Shown here one piece after another: positions 51,556-60,288 of a stretch of 64,000 nt of DNA; position 1 is the first letter of the stretch, and each line of letters begins with the position of its first letter. The notes under the pieces were generated by a model. It did not search any database. It was not told where the DNA came from and saw nothing but the letters and a program-made list of their open reading frames with translations. This DNA is from Flavobacterium sp. (GTDB taxonomy: Bacteria; Bacteroidota; Bacteroidia; Flavobacteriales; Flavobacteriaceae), in the NCBI RefSeq assembly GCF_027484205.1, contig NZ_JAIXUB010000015.1:186001-250000 (forward strand), in the 5' to 3' direction. The translations under genes and the position numbers were made by a program.

Positions 51556-52533
51556 ATGAGCTTAATTAAAAAACCGAGTGAGTTAAACATTCAAGGTAAA
51601 ATCAAAGGACTAATTTATGGTCAACCAGGTATGGGAAAAACAACGATAGCGTTGTCAGCACCAAAACCTTTATTATTTGACTTCGACAAAGGAGTACACA
51701 GAGTGAACTTCGCTCACTTAGACGGAGTTGATACTGTTCAAGTTACATCTTATCAGGACTTCTTAGATGTAATCAACAACGAAAACCTTACGCCTTACGA
51801 AACTTTAGTAATCGATACAGGTGGTAAATGTTTGGATTTTATGTCTGAGTACATTATCAAAAACAATCCAAAAATGGGCAAAGGAAATGGAGCTTTGACT
51901 TTGCAAGGTTATGGAGAGAGAAAAGGACTTTTCTCATCATTAGTGAAAAGAATTTCATTAATGGACAAACACATCATTTTTGTAGCGCATAGAGATACAA
52001 AAACTGAGGGAGACGATACTCGTTATGTTCCACAATTTGGAGGTAGTTCTTATGATAGTCTAGTTACTGAACTTGACTTAGTTGGTTACTTAGAAGCTAA
52101 CGGACGTGAGAGAACAATCACGTTTGATCCGACAAGCAGAAACGATGGAAAAAACACTTGTAATCTCCCATCGGTTATGAAAATACCTGTTATCGTTGAT
52201 GAGAATGGAAATCCAACAGCTCCGAACAATTTCTTCAGTGAGCATGTAATCAAAGCTTATGCTAAAAGATTGGGAGCTTCCAAATTAGCAGGAGAGAAAT
52301 ACAACACTTTGATTGAAGAACTAAAACACGAAATCTTATTGATTACTGATGCAGATTCAGCTAACGACTTTGTTGGTAGAATAGAGGCATTTGAACACAT
52401 TGGAAACTCTAAAGCTGTAGCTGGTCAGTTATTGGCAACTAAAGCTAAAGAACTAGGATTGTCATTCGACAAAGAAACTAAAGTTTATCAAGCACCAGTA
52501 CAAAAAGATAACGCTAAACCATCACTAGTATAA
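51556..52533 (+). CDS. Sak4-like RecA-fold ATPase
   Basis: This 325-residue protein is a phage nucleotide-binding ATPase (AAA_24 type). Walker A is GQPGMGKTT near residue 22. A Walker B-like Asp is in TLVIDTGGKCL. The segment HIIFVAHRDTK and the later YVPQFGGSSYDSLVTELDLVGYLE are typical of the family. Sak4-like proteins act as single-strand annealing or recombination mediators, often next to an SSB or nuclease. It overlaps the DUF1351 gene by one base (TAATG). Confidence 0.85.
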   Translation: MSLIKKPSELNIQGKIKGLIYGQPGMGKTTIALSAPKPLLFDFDKGVHRVNFAHLDGVDTVQVTSYQDFLDVINNENLTPYETLVIDTGGKCLDFMSEYIIKNNPKMGKGNGALTLQGYGERKGLFSSLVKRISLMDKHIIFVAHRDTKTEGDDTRYVPQFGGSSYDSLVTELDLVGYLEANGRERTITFDPTSRNDGKNTCNLPSVMKIPVIVDENGNPTAPNNFFSEHVIKAYAKRLGASKLAGEKYNTLIEELKHEILLITDADSANDFVGRIEAFEHIGNSKAVAGQLLATKAKELGLSFDKETKVYQAPVQKDNAKPSLV

Positions 52534-53411
52534 TGGAAACTACAAAATCATTAGTTCTAACAGCTGAAAATTTAGAACTTAAAATAGGAAAGAAATCATT
52601 AGGACAATTAACTACGAATGCCTTAGATATTAAGGCATTTGTAGAACAAATTTTACCTAACTATGATGTTGCAAACTACAACGAGAACAATATTGAATCA
52701 GCAAAAAAAGACAAAGCTTTGCTTAATGCTTCAGCCAAAGCTTTAAATGATGAGAGAATTAAAATTGAAAAGGAATGGATGATTCCATTTGATGAATTCA
52801 AAACTATTGTGAATGATACTTGCAAGCTTATCAAATCAGCTACAGACAAAATCGATGGAGTTGTAAAGGAAAGTGAGGCAAAGGAAAAAGCAACTAAGAG
52901 AGGTCAGATAGTTGACTACTTCGATGGATTGAATTTCACTTTAGTTCCTTTGGAAAAATTCTTTGATGAGAAGTGGTTAAACAAAACTTCTAAACTAAAA
53001 GATGTTCAACTTGAAATCAAATCGAAGTGTGCTAAGATTAGTGATGATATCATCACGATTGAAGCTATTGGAACTGATATTGATTTATTGAAAGCATTGT
53101 ACTTGGACACGCTTAATCTGAATAACACTATTCAATATGCGAACACTTTAAAAGCTAATCGTGAGACAGCTCAAAAAGAAGCTGAGACTAGAAAAGAAGT
53201 TCCATCTCCAGTAAAAGAAGTTCCTGCAGAAGAAAATCCTTTCGCACCTGCTAGTACAGAACCTATTACAGAATCTACAACAAATACAGAAGCTAAAACC
53301 GAGTTACTAGTTAGAACGATGAAAGTAACAGGAACTTACGACCAGTTAGTTGCTCTAGGCAACTTTATGAATGATAACGGAATTTCATTTGAAAAATTAG
53401 AAAATGAATAG
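52533..53411 (+). CDS. DUF1351-like phage protein
   Basis: This 292-residue protein has a long helical region (residues about 30-200) with Lys/Glu-rich segments (KDKALLNASAKALNDERIKIEKEW). The C-terminal motif VRTMKVTGTYDQLVALGNFMNDNGISFEKLE matches DUF1351-type phage proteins. A Pro/Glu-rich linker precedes that motif. The gene sits between a recombinase-like ATPase and a nuclease, which fits a recombination module. It overlaps the next gene by eight bases. Confidence 0.78.
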   Translation: METTKSLVLTAENLELKIGKKSLGQLTTNALDIKAFVEQILPNYDVANYNENNIESAKKDKALLNASAKALNDERIKIEKEWMIPFDEFKTIVNDTCKLIKSATDKIDGVVKESEAKEKATKRGQIVDYFDGLNFTLVPLEKFFDEKWLNKTSKLKDVQLEIKSKCAKISDDIITIEAIGTDIDLLKALYLDTLNLNNTIQYANTLKANRETAQKEAETRKEVPSPVKEVPAEENPFAPASTEPITESTTNTEAKTELLVRTMKVTGTYDQLVALGNFMNDNGISFEKLENE

Positions 53412-54132
53412 TTACAGATTTTCTCCAACATTACTTGACAAGTTCGAGGGCTACTTAAATAGCTCTCGGATTTACCAAGAATACTGGGGATTCTCAGAAG
53501 ACCCAGCTAAAACAGAAGAGCAATTTGAACAGGAACAATTTCAAGGACTTATTGATACAATTAACCGAGTTCCGTTTCAAAGTGAAGCAGCTGACAAAGG
53601 AACTGCTTTCAATGAAGTAATCGACTGCATCATTGAGAATAGAAAGTCAGAAACTATGGAAATCAAAAGCTATCCTGAAACTAATACCGTCGCAGCATTT
53701 TATAATGGTCAATTCTTCAATTTTGATTTGGCAATTTGTGTTGAGTTTGGAAAGTATTTGAAAGGTTGTCTTACTCAGCAGTGGATTAATGGAATTCTTG
53801 AAACTACTAAAGGAAGAGTTCATTTTGTGGGTTGCATTGACCAGTTAGGACCATTCAGGATTTATGATACCAAAACCTTGAGTAAGTACTCAGCTTTCAA
53901 ATTCAGATACAATTGGCAGCACATTGTTTACCCTTTTTGCTTACATCAAAATGGAATTATGATAAATGACTTTGAATATGTGATTACAGACTTTAAGAAT
54001 ACTTGGACTGAGTTGTATGTGTATGATTGGGAGAAAGATGTTCCAAGACTTCAAGAACATTGCGAGAGGTTTATCGAGTTCATAGAATTGAACAGGCATT
54101 TGATAATAGATACTAGGATTTTCAATCAATAA
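53404..54132 (+). CDS. PD-(D/E)XK nuclease (RecB/Cas4-like)
   Basis: This 242-residue protein has a RecB-type nuclease core. ADKGTAFNEVIDCIIEN is the helix with the first His/Glu-like position. The catalytic set can be read as GCIDQLGPFRIYDTKTLSKYS (Asp, then Asp-x-Lys). WQHIVYPFCLHQNGI is the QhxxY-like motif typical of Cas4/RecB nucleases, here with Gln, His and Tyr. It would degrade or process ends with the neighbouring Sak4-like protein. No Cys cluster of Fe-S nucleases is seen. Confidence 0.82.
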   Translation: MNSYRFSPTLLDKFEGYLNSSRIYQEYWGFSEDPAKTEEQFEQEQFQGLIDTINRVPFQSEAADKGTAFNEVIDCIIENRKSETMEIKSYPETNTVAAFYNGQFFNFDLAICVEFGKYLKGCLTQQWINGILETTKGRVHFVGCIDQLGPFRIYDTKTLSKYSAFKFRYNWQHIVYPFCLHQNGIMINDFEYVITDFKNTWTELYVYDWEKDVPRLQEHCERFIEFIELNRHLIIDTRIFNQ

Positions 54133-54138
54133 TTAACC

Positions 54139-54202
54139 ACCACTCGGACTGCAAAATAAAGCTAACAAGCACACTAAAATTGAAACCGCACATCCGAGTG
54201 GT
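54139..54202. repeat. Inverted repeat between the nuclease and small genes
   Basis: ACCACTCGGA (54139-54148) and TCCGAGTGGT (54193-54202) are exact 10-base arms with a 44-base spacer. The spacer has no gene. It could be a protein-binding site or long hairpin; no T run follows. Confidence 0.7.
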
Positions 54203-54217
54203 TAAAAAAGAGCAAAA

Positions 54218-54487
54218 ATGAATTCAGAAGAAATTAAAAAAACTAGAGGCGACTTAGATAATGTTTTGTATAAAATCCAAACATTAAAAGATAAGTTAGA
54301 AAAGCTTGAAGAAAATAAAGAGACAAAGTTACAAATGACTGTTGATTTAGGCTCTTTAAGGTTTGATGATATGTATTTACAAGAAAAGCCAATACGTGAA
54401 TTTTTAGTCTATCAAATAAAATTAAGCTTACAAAAAAGCATAAAATTTCACGAATCAAGGCTTAGACAAATCACTTTAAAATTATGA
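54218..54487 (+). CDS. Coiled-coil hypothetical protein
   Basis: This 89-residue protein is strongly helical and charged (DLDNVLYKIQTLKDKLEKLEENKETKLQ). No family is recognised. Its stop overlaps the next ATG by four bases (ATGA). Confidence 0.65.
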   Translation: MNSEEIKKTRGDLDNVLYKIQTLKDKLEKLEENKETKLQMTVDLGSLRFDDMYLQEKPIREFLVYQIKLSLQKSIKFHESRLRQITLKL

Positions 54488-54873
54488 TTAACGAAATAGC
54501 AACCTCAGAGCAAATAGTCGCAGAACTTAAAATCATTCAATCGGTTATCGATGTTGAAATGAATGAGGATATTCAGGAAGCAATCGACAGAGGAAACTAT
54601 TGCTCAGCTCAATTAGCTAGAACAGGAAAGCTCCTAGCAGATGCAAAGATTATTCGAGATAGAAAATTGAGTTCTGAAGTAGTTACCAACTTAAAAAAGG
54701 TCGTAGCACTTCCAGCTAGTACGGCTAATAAATATGTTGACGCTCTTTGTTTCGAGGAGAACTATTTGGTCAACTGGTGTGAGAGAGTGAACAGAAGTTG
54801 CACACATCAACTCGATTGGTGCAGAACATTAATCAGTAAAGCAAAAGCAGAAATGACCGCATTTAGCGGATAA
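54484..54873 (+). CDS. Helical phage protein of unknown function
   Basis: This 129-residue protein is all-helical in appearance: MINEIATSEQIVAELKIIQS, EDIQEAIDRGNYCSAQLARTGKLLADAK, then VALPASTANKYVDALCFEENYLVNWCERVNRSCTHQLDWCRTLISKAK. The pattern resembles phage proteins found next to recombination genes in Flavobacterium phages. Four cysteines are spread over the second half. It overlaps the previous gene by four bases. Confidence 0.65.
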   Translation: MINEIATSEQIVAELKIIQSVIDVEMNEDIQEAIDRGNYCSAQLARTGKLLADAKIIRDRKLSSEVVTNLKKVVALPASTANKYVDALCFEENYLVNWCERVNRSCTHQLDWCRTLISKAKAEMTAFSG

Positions 54874-54906
54874 CATAATTAAATAATAATTTAAAAATAA
54901 AGCAAA

Positions 54907-55623
54907 ATGAAAATCTCAGGAAATTTAACAATCACAAAAGAAAATCAAGAAAACTACAAAGATGTAATTGAAGTATCAGGTTATGTCGATGTTCAAGAAG
55001 GTGCAACTTTTACTGCTCCTGTATTAGCAAAATCAGGTTCTGTCTATGTTCGTCAAGGTGCAACTTTTACTGCTCCTGTATTAGCCGAAGTATCAGGTTA
55101 TGTCTATGTTCGTCAAGGTGCAACTTTTACTGCTCCTGTATTAGCCGAAGTATCAGGTTATGTCGATGTTCAAGAAGGTGCAACTTTTACTGCTCCTGTA
55201 TTAGCAAAATCAGGTTATGTCTATGTTCGTCAAGGTGCAACTTTTACTGCTCCTGTATTAGCTGAAGTGTTTAAAAAAATAGGTTATCAATTTACAGATG
55301 AAACATTTCCAAAAGGCACTTATTTAAATTTAACTATAAAAGAAGTTGATTATTTAAAAAGATTAAAACCTCTTTTAAAGTCTAACAAACTAGTTATGTC
55401 AAGATGGCATGAAAATGAAAACTGGAAAAATCAAACATATGATGAAGTTATAGGATGTGGAACAACTCATTGTGTAGCTGGATGGATTCAAATTTTTGAA
55501 AAGGACAAGTACAATGAAATTAGTGCTGAAGAATGTGGAATAAAATGCGCTCCAAATTTAGCTCATTTATTTTATAAATCTGAAGAGGATGTTGAACTAG
55601 TAATCGACACATTGATTAAATAA
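54907..55623 (+). CDS. Tandem-repeat protein with a conserved C-terminal domain
   Basis: This 238-residue protein has about five tandem repeats of 19-20 residues from residue 22 to about 118, such as SGYVYVRQGATFTAPVLAEV. The repeats are beta-strand rich and look like turns of a beta-solenoid. The C-terminal half has the motif CGTTHCVAGWIQIFEKDK followed by SAEECGIKCAPNLAHLFY, resembling proteins in phage genomes that carry an HCxAGW core. At the DNA level the repeats are almost identical, pointing to recent expansion. Confidence 0.75.
   Translation: MKISGNLTITKENQENYKDVIEVSGYVDVQEGATFTAPVLAKSGSVYVRQGATFTAPVLAEVSGYVYVRQGATFTAPVLAEVSGYVDVQEGATFTAPVLAKSGYVYVRQGATFTAPVLAEVFKKIGYQFTDETFPKGTYLNLTIKEVDYLKRLKPLLKSNKLVMSRWHENENWKNQTYDEVIGCGTTHCVAGWIQIFEKDKYNEISAEECGIKCAPNLAHLFYKSEEDVELVIDTLIK
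54970..55262 (+). repeat. Five tandem 57-60 bp coding repeats
   Basis: Each unit contains GGTGCAACTTTTACTGCTCC exactly, then TGTATTAGC. Units alternate between 57 bp (AAATCAGG start) and 60 bp (GAAGTATCAGG start), and between TCGATGTTCAAGAA and TCTATGTTCGTCAA forms. Phase is preserved, so unit number can vary without a frameshift. Confidence 0.95.
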
Positions 55624-55639
55624 TTAAACCTTAATAAAA

Positions 55640-55936
55640 ATGAAATTAAGAAAATCTTATCCAAAAACTATTGAAATAGTTCAACAAAATTTCAAGGTTT
55701 TATTACCTGAAATTAAATCAACTTATATAGATGTTGATGACCATTTAGGAGCTATATCTATTCATTTAGAATCAGAAGAAAAAGTTCAACAATTAGAAAA
55801 ATTGATTTTAAAAGCTCCTGAAATGTTACAAGCATTGCTTGATGTTAAAGAATGGTTTGAAGAAATGGATAGAAGTAGCGACAGAACCCATTTAAGGTAT
55901 ATAACAGCATTAATAAATGAAGTAACAGAAATATAA
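55640..55936 (+). CDS. Small helical hypothetical protein
   Basis: This 98-residue protein begins MKLRKSYPKTIEIVQQNFKVLLPE and has an alpha-helical second half (KVQQLEKLILKAPEMLQALLDVKEWFEE). The segment LILKAPEMLQALLDV recurs in many phage-encoded small proteins. Function is unknown. It begins 16 bases after the previous stop. Confidence 0.65.
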   Translation: MKLRKSYPKTIEIVQQNFKVLLPEIKSTYIDVDDHLGAISIHLESEEKVQQLEKLILKAPEMLQALLDVKEWFEEMDRSSDRTHLRYITALINEVTEI

Positions 55937-55954
55937 ATTAAACCTTAATAAATT

Positions 55955-56551
55955 ATGAACATTACCATTAAAAAAGCCAGCCTAAGAGGAAGCCTATTCC
56001 TAAGCTACGACTTCGAGCAACAAGATGCCGATGTCAAAAACCTAATCAAAACAAGTTCGGATGCTCCAATCCACGATGACCTTAGAAACGCTTATCGTAG
56101 ACTAATACCTCACTTCGCTTTTATCTGTGAAGAAGTAAAGGATGAAGAACTAGTTAGAAAAGCAATCGAAAATCCTGACGCCTATCTATACGATAGAGAA
56201 GTAGCTTCTGATGATACTTTCTTCAAGTTCCGAGTTGCTGAGTTCTCAATAGAAGAGAAGAAAGGATTTGAGTATTTACACCTTTTCGGATGTAAATCAT
56301 TAGCAACTTTTCAAGAAGTATGCTTCTCATCGCCAAAGATTCATATGGAAGACACAAAATATCCTTTCAGAAACGAACTTGCTAAAAATATTGAAGATTT
56401 AAAGGCTGAGGTTCTAGCATACATGCAAGGAAAACAAGCTCCAAAAACTCAACTAGAAATGTTCGAAGGAGAAGAAGAGGAAGAAACTCCAGCTCCAACA
56501 AAGAAAACTAAAAAAGCAAAAGCAGAATCCGCTTTTCAAGAAGCTGAGTAA
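55955..56551 (+). CDS. Phage protein upstream of the helicase
   Basis: This 198-residue protein has an N-terminal region MNITIKKASLRGSLFLSYDFEQQ and a central helical region (DDLRNAYRRLIPHFAFICEEVKDEELVRKAI). The acidic C-terminal tail (FEGEEEEETPAPTKKTKKAKAE) suggests partner-protein binding. It is probably cytosolic. It resembles proteins that precede SNF2-type helicases in Bacteroidetes phages, though the match is from context. Its stop is 23 bases before the helicase ATG. Confidence 0.65.
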   Translation: MNITIKKASLRGSLFLSYDFEQQDADVKNLIKTSSDAPIHDDLRNAYRRLIPHFAFICEEVKDEELVRKAIENPDAYLYDREVASDDTFFKFRVAEFSIEEKKGFEYLHLFGCKSLATFQEVCFSSPKIHMEDTKYPFRNELAKNIEDLKAEVLAYMQGKQAPKTQLEMFEGEEEEETPAPTKKTKKAKAESAFQEAE

Positions 56552-56574
56552 AATTTTTTAATCACACCGAGCAA

Positions 56575-58236
56575 ATGCAAATCATAGAACATCCAACAAA
56601 GTTTCACGTAAAAGTCGAGTATAATCGCTTTCGTGTGAATAATCAAAACCTCCTCAAATCTATTGGAGCGCAATTTGATTGGACATCTAAGTCGTGGATA
56701 GTTCCATTATCACGCAGAACAGAATTAGAAGTTATTCAGCAAAAGACAAGAGCTGAATGGATTGTTATTGGACAGGAAACCCCGATGGTTATCGGGGAAA
56801 TTCCACCAATGCCTGACCTAAATTTTGAACTCGATATAGTAAATCGTGAAAATGGTTTCGCACCACGTCCTTATCAATTGCAAGGAGTTGCTAGAGGTTT
56901 AGAACTAAAGAAATTTATCAATGGAGACGAGCAAGGTCTTGGTAAAACTCTTCAATCAATTGCAACTATTTATTCAGCGAATAAATTCAATAACGAAACC
57001 TCTTTTCCTTGTTTAGTTATTTGTCCAGCATCAACCAAAATTAATTGGCAACGTGAATGGGAAATGTGGACAGGTAAAAAAGCAATGATTTTAGAAGATA
57101 AAATCAAAAACACCTGGCACCGATTCCATGAAGTAGCAAAGATTGATATCTTCATTGTTAACTATGAAAGTTTGAAAAAGTATTTCGTTAAAGAAATGCC
57201 AACTAAAAAAGCTTTTAAGTCTAGCGATATCCTACTTGATGATAGAGCAAAGCTTTTTAATTCAATCATAATAGATGAAATCCACCGATGCAAAGATGCA
57301 ACTACTCAGCAAACTAAAATCGCTTTACGTATTGCTCAAGGTAAAATGTATCGAATAGGTTTAACGGGAACAATGGTTGTAAACAAACCTATCGATGCAC
57401 TTCCTCAATTAGCAATTATCGGAGCTCTCAAAGATGCTAAGTATTTTAAGCAACGCTATTGCGAGGGAGGCAAAGGAGCATCCAATCTCAAGGAACTGAA
57501 TTTCATGCTTTATAAACATTGTTACTTCAGACGTGAAAAAAAAGATGTAGCCAAAGATTTACCTGAAAAACAACGTCAAACAATCTTATGTGATATCACA
57601 AATCGAGCTGAGTACAACAAAGCTAAAAATGACTTTGTGAAATGGCTTGAGGATAATGGAGCTGACGATGAAGAAATCAGAAGAAAACTTCGTGGCGAGA
57701 TCATGGTTCGTATGGGAGCTTTAAAGCAACTTTCTGCTAAAGGCAAAATCAATAAGGTAAAAGAATTCATCAATGAGGTTATGGAAGCTGGAGAGAAGTT
57801 AATCATCTTTCATAACCTACACGAGATTGGAGATCAGATAAGAGAATTATTTCCAGGTGCGGTATCTGTTAATGGAAGAATGTCATCTGAAGAAAAGCAA
57901 AAAGCAATTGATGGATTCCAAAACAACCCTGATATCAAATTGATTGTATGTAACATTAAAGCTGCAGGAGTAGGTATTACGCTTACTGCATCGAGTAGAG
58001 TTGCATTTATTGAATATCCTTGGACTTATGCTGATTGTGCTCAGTGTGAAGATAGAGCGCATCGTATTGGTCAAAAGAACAATGTTATGTGTACATACTT
58101 CCTAGGGCAAAATACTATTGACGAGGAAATGTATCAGATGATTCAAGACAAACGCCATATAGGTAACACCATCACTGGTGCAACAGATAATATGGACATG
58201 GCATTTATTGATAATGTGATTAGCTTATTTAAGTGA
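56575..58236 (+). CDS. SNF2-family DEAD/DEAH helicase
   Basis: This 553-residue ATP-dependent translocase or annealing helicase has a HARP-like N-terminal segment (KVEYNRFRVNNQNLLKSIGAQFDWTSKSWIVP). Motif I is GDEQGLGKTLQSIA and motif II is IIIDEIHRCKD (DEIH). Motif III is YRIGLTGTMV, and motif V/VI is CNIKAAGVGITLTASSRVAF and CEDRAHRIGQ. HARP proteins (SMARCAL1-like) rewind ssDNA bubbles; in phages such enzymes support replication restart. The ATG at 56575 follows a CACCGAGCAA motif that also occurs upstream of 51055. The TGA stop overlaps the next ATG. Confidence 0.93.
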   Translation: MQIIEHPTKFHVKVEYNRFRVNNQNLLKSIGAQFDWTSKSWIVPLSRRTELEVIQQKTRAEWIVIGQETPMVIGEIPPMPDLNFELDIVNRENGFAPRPYQLQGVARGLELKKFINGDEQGLGKTLQSIATIYSANKFNNETSFPCLVICPASTKINWQREWEMWTGKKAMILEDKIKNTWHRFHEVAKIDIFIVNYESLKKYFVKEMPTKKAFKSSDILLDDRAKLFNSIIIDEIHRCKDATTQQTKIALRIAQGKMYRIGLTGTMVVNKPIDALPQLAIIGALKDAKYFKQRYCEGGKGASNLKELNFMLYKHCYFRREKKDVAKDLPEKQRQTILCDITNRAEYNKAKNDFVKWLEDNGADDEEIRRKLRGEIMVRMGALKQLSAKGKINKVKEFINEVMEAGEKLIIFHNLHEIGDQIRELFPGAVSVNGRMSSEEKQKAIDGFQNNPDIKLIVCNIKAAGVGITLTASSRVAFIEYPWTYADCAQCEDRAHRIGQKNNVMCTYFLGQNTIDEEMYQMIQDKRHIGNTITGATDNMDMAFIDNVISLFK

Positions 58237-58448
58237 TGAGAAGAATATTATCAGAAACCGAAAAGATTTTAGTAGTTGATTTATTCAAACATTTAAAGGA
58301 TAAAAGAATTTCAACTATAGCAAGAATTATTGGTGTTACTGATATTACTATTTCAAAAACAATAGATATCTATTACGATAGTGTACCAAAACAAACACAT
58401 ATTTATTTAGAAAGTAAAATCAACTATGAATTATATAGAGCTAATTAA
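58236..58448 (+). CDS. Small HTH protein
   Basis: This 70-residue protein is entirely helical, with an HTH-like ISTIARIIGVTDITISKTIDIYYDSVPKQTHIYLESKIN. The ATG overlaps the helicase stop (TGATG). Phage early transcripts frequently encode such DNA-binding regulators. It overlaps the next gene by 23 bases. Confidence 0.7.
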   Translation: MRRILSETEKILVVDLFKHLKDKRISTIARIIGVTDITISKTIDIYYDSVPKQTHIYLESKINYELYRAN

Positions 58449-59184
58449 AGCGTTCTGGCGTTCGCATGATGTAGAAACATATCCAACAAATGTAATTGCA
58501 CTTTTCTTCTATCTAGCTGAAGTAAATAATAAAACATCTTGGTCCGTTTTGTTCAAGCGTAACAATTCTAAAATCTGTGCAGATTTAGGAATCAGTTATC
58601 CGACTTTAAATAATTCTCGTAATAGATTGAAACAATCAGGAATAATTGATTTTAAAACTCAAAATGGTAACGCAAATGTGACCTATACCTTTAAAAATTT
58701 TTTCAAGGTTACTGATGAGGTTACTAACGAGGTTACTGATGAGGTTAGCTCGAGGTTGTTTAAGAGTAAAGATAAACTAAAACCAAAACTAAAACTAAAA
58801 CATATTTCTTCTGTCGCTGATGCTCCAGTGGAAAAAGAACCAACTAAGTTTTGGAGTTCATTTGTTGATATTTGGTTTAGACGTTATGATGAAGTTACAG
58901 GAGCTAAACCAACTTTTAACGGAGCAAATGCTAAAAGTTTAAAATCAATTATTCAACGATTGGAGAAATTGTATTACGATAAAAACCTACACGAGTGGGA
59001 AGAGGTAAAAGCTTTAATAACATTTAATAAGTTTTTAGACAATGCCTTGAAAGATGATTGGCTAAAAGCAAATTTCATTCTCACGCATCTTTCAGCAAAA
59101 TTTGACATAATTGTAAATCAACCTAAAGCAGGAAATAAAAACATAAAACTTAAAGAAGACGGAAATTTAATATCAACAAACTAA
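58426..59184 (+). CDS. Replisome organiser-like protein (DnaD/HTH type)
   Basis: This 252-residue protein has an N-terminal winged-helix-like domain (FYLAEVNNKTSWSVLFKRNNSKICADLGISYPTLNNSRNRLKQSGIIDF). A low-complexity stretch with three repeats of VTDE/VTNE and a Lys-rich linker follow, then a C-terminal helical domain with WFRRYDEVTGAKPTFNGANAKSLKSIIQRL and LKDDWLKANFILTHLSAKF. The layout is that of phage replisome organisers that bind the origin and recruit the loader. The loader gene is one base downstream. Confidence 0.8.
   Translation: MNYIELIKAFWRSHDVETYPTNVIALFFYLAEVNNKTSWSVLFKRNNSKICADLGISYPTLNNSRNRLKQSGIIDFKTQNGNANVTYTFKNFFKVTDEVTNEVTDEVSSRLFKSKDKLKPKLKLKHISSVADAPVEKEPTKFWSSFVDIWFRRYDEVTGAKPTFNGANAKSLKSIIQRLEKLYYDKNLHEWEEVKALITFNKFLDNALKDDWLKANFILTHLSAKFDIIVNQPKAGNKNIKLKEDGNLISTN
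58708..58743 (+). repeat. Three 12-bp coding repeats in the replisome-organiser gene
   Basis: GTTACTGATGAG, GTTACTAACGAG and GTTACTGATGAG follow in tandem, with a partial fourth copy (GTTAGC). They encode VTDE/VTNE. In-frame microsatellites of this type in phage initiation genes can double as an origin or initiator-binding site. Confidence 0.85.
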
Positions 59185-59185
59185 A

Positions 59186-60277
59186 ATGACAAAAGAAGTA
59201 AATCAACAGGAGTATTTAGTATTGACTAAAGAGCAATTCAAAGAAAAATATCCAACAATGTCAGATTCAGATATTGATTTTTATTTTCCTGAGAAAAAGA
59301 TTTTAGACTTCAGTATTGATTTTGTTGGAGTTAGAAGATACGACCAACTAAAAGCAAAGATAAAAGAGTATAATAATTACAATGTAATTAATCCTGACAA
59401 ACCAAAGAAGACTTTATCTGAATTTGAATTAAATCAAATTAAATCATTTGAAAGTAAAAGTCAACAGAATAAAGAACAAAACTTTAAAAACGAAGTAGAT
59501 CATTGGGAAAAAATACACGGAGATAACAGCAAAAAATCATCTTACAACGATGGTTTACTTCCTGATAAGAAAACTATTTACAAAAACTTTTTAATTGCTT
59601 ACAAGTTCTTAAATGGATTTGAGTTTGAAAGAACAGAAGAAAGTATAAAAAACATTGAGCCAATTATAAAATACTTTGCTTATGACACTACTTTTTTTGA
59701 TTCTGAAAATTCTATAAAAGAAGTTGGAAACAAAAAACTTACTCCATCATTTAAAAAAGGTTTGCTTTTGATTGGTAATGTCGGTAATGGAAAAACATCA
59801 GTAATGAAAGCTATTCAGTTTATGTTTGATTATTATTTTGAAAAAGCTATATCTGAAAAATGGGACACTTCAGGAGATTGGAACAGGTTAAAATTCAAAT
59901 TCAAAACATGTGAAAATTTAGTAACAGAGTATGAGTTTTTAAAATCAGGACAGGAAAAAGAAATATTCTATTCAAAATATTCTAAAGGAAACTTATTCCT
60001 TGACGATATGAAGAGAGAGAAAAACGCATCTAATTTCGGAATAACAAATGTTGTTCAGTCTATTTTAGAAAAAAGGTACAATAATCAAAAGCAATACTCA
60101 GAAGAGAAAATCAATAAAGTTAGAACTTTTGGAACAATGAACTTTCACGAGAACTATCCAAACAATATTGATTTTGCAATTCAAGAATGTGGCGTACGAT
60201 ATGGATCTCACATTTACGATAGGATATTTGAAATGTTTAACGTAGTAGAGTTTAAAGGAAAATCATTTAGAAAATAA
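59186..60277 (+). CDS. DnaC-like helicase loader (AAA+ ATPase)
   Basis: This 363-residue protein has a C-terminal AAA+ domain. Walker A is GLLLIGNVGNGKTSVMKAI near residue 193. Walker B is KGNLFLDDMKREKN, and sensor-type sequences are in RTFGTMNFHENYP. The N-terminal half is charged and helical and could bind the replisome organiser. Phage DnaC-like proteins load the host DnaB helicase at the phage origin. No DnaB-like helicase is in the window, so host DnaB is likely used. It starts one base after the organiser stop. Confidence 0.85.
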   Translation: MTKEVNQQEYLVLTKEQFKEKYPTMSDSDIDFYFPEKKILDFSIDFVGVRRYDQLKAKIKEYNNYNVINPDKPKKTLSEFELNQIKSFESKSQQNKEQNFKNEVDHWEKIHGDNSKKSSYNDGLLPDKKTIYKNFLIAYKFLNGFEFERTEESIKNIEPIIKYFAYDTTFFDSENSIKEVGNKKLTPSFKKGLLLIGNVGNGKTSVMKAIQFMFDYYFEKAISEKWDTSGDWNRLKFKFKTCENLVTEYEFLKSGQEKEIFYSKYSKGNLFLDDMKREKNASNFGITNVVQSILEKRYNNQKQYSEEKINKVRTFGTMNFHENYPNNIDFAIQECGVRYGSHIYDRIFEMFNVVEFKGKSFRK

Positions 60278-60288
60278 AAATCAAATCA

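Noticed and set aside
54970..55262. Tandem repeats as a possible CRISPR array
   Set aside because: The units are in frame, have no variable spacers, and encode a continuous protein; no cas genes are nearby.
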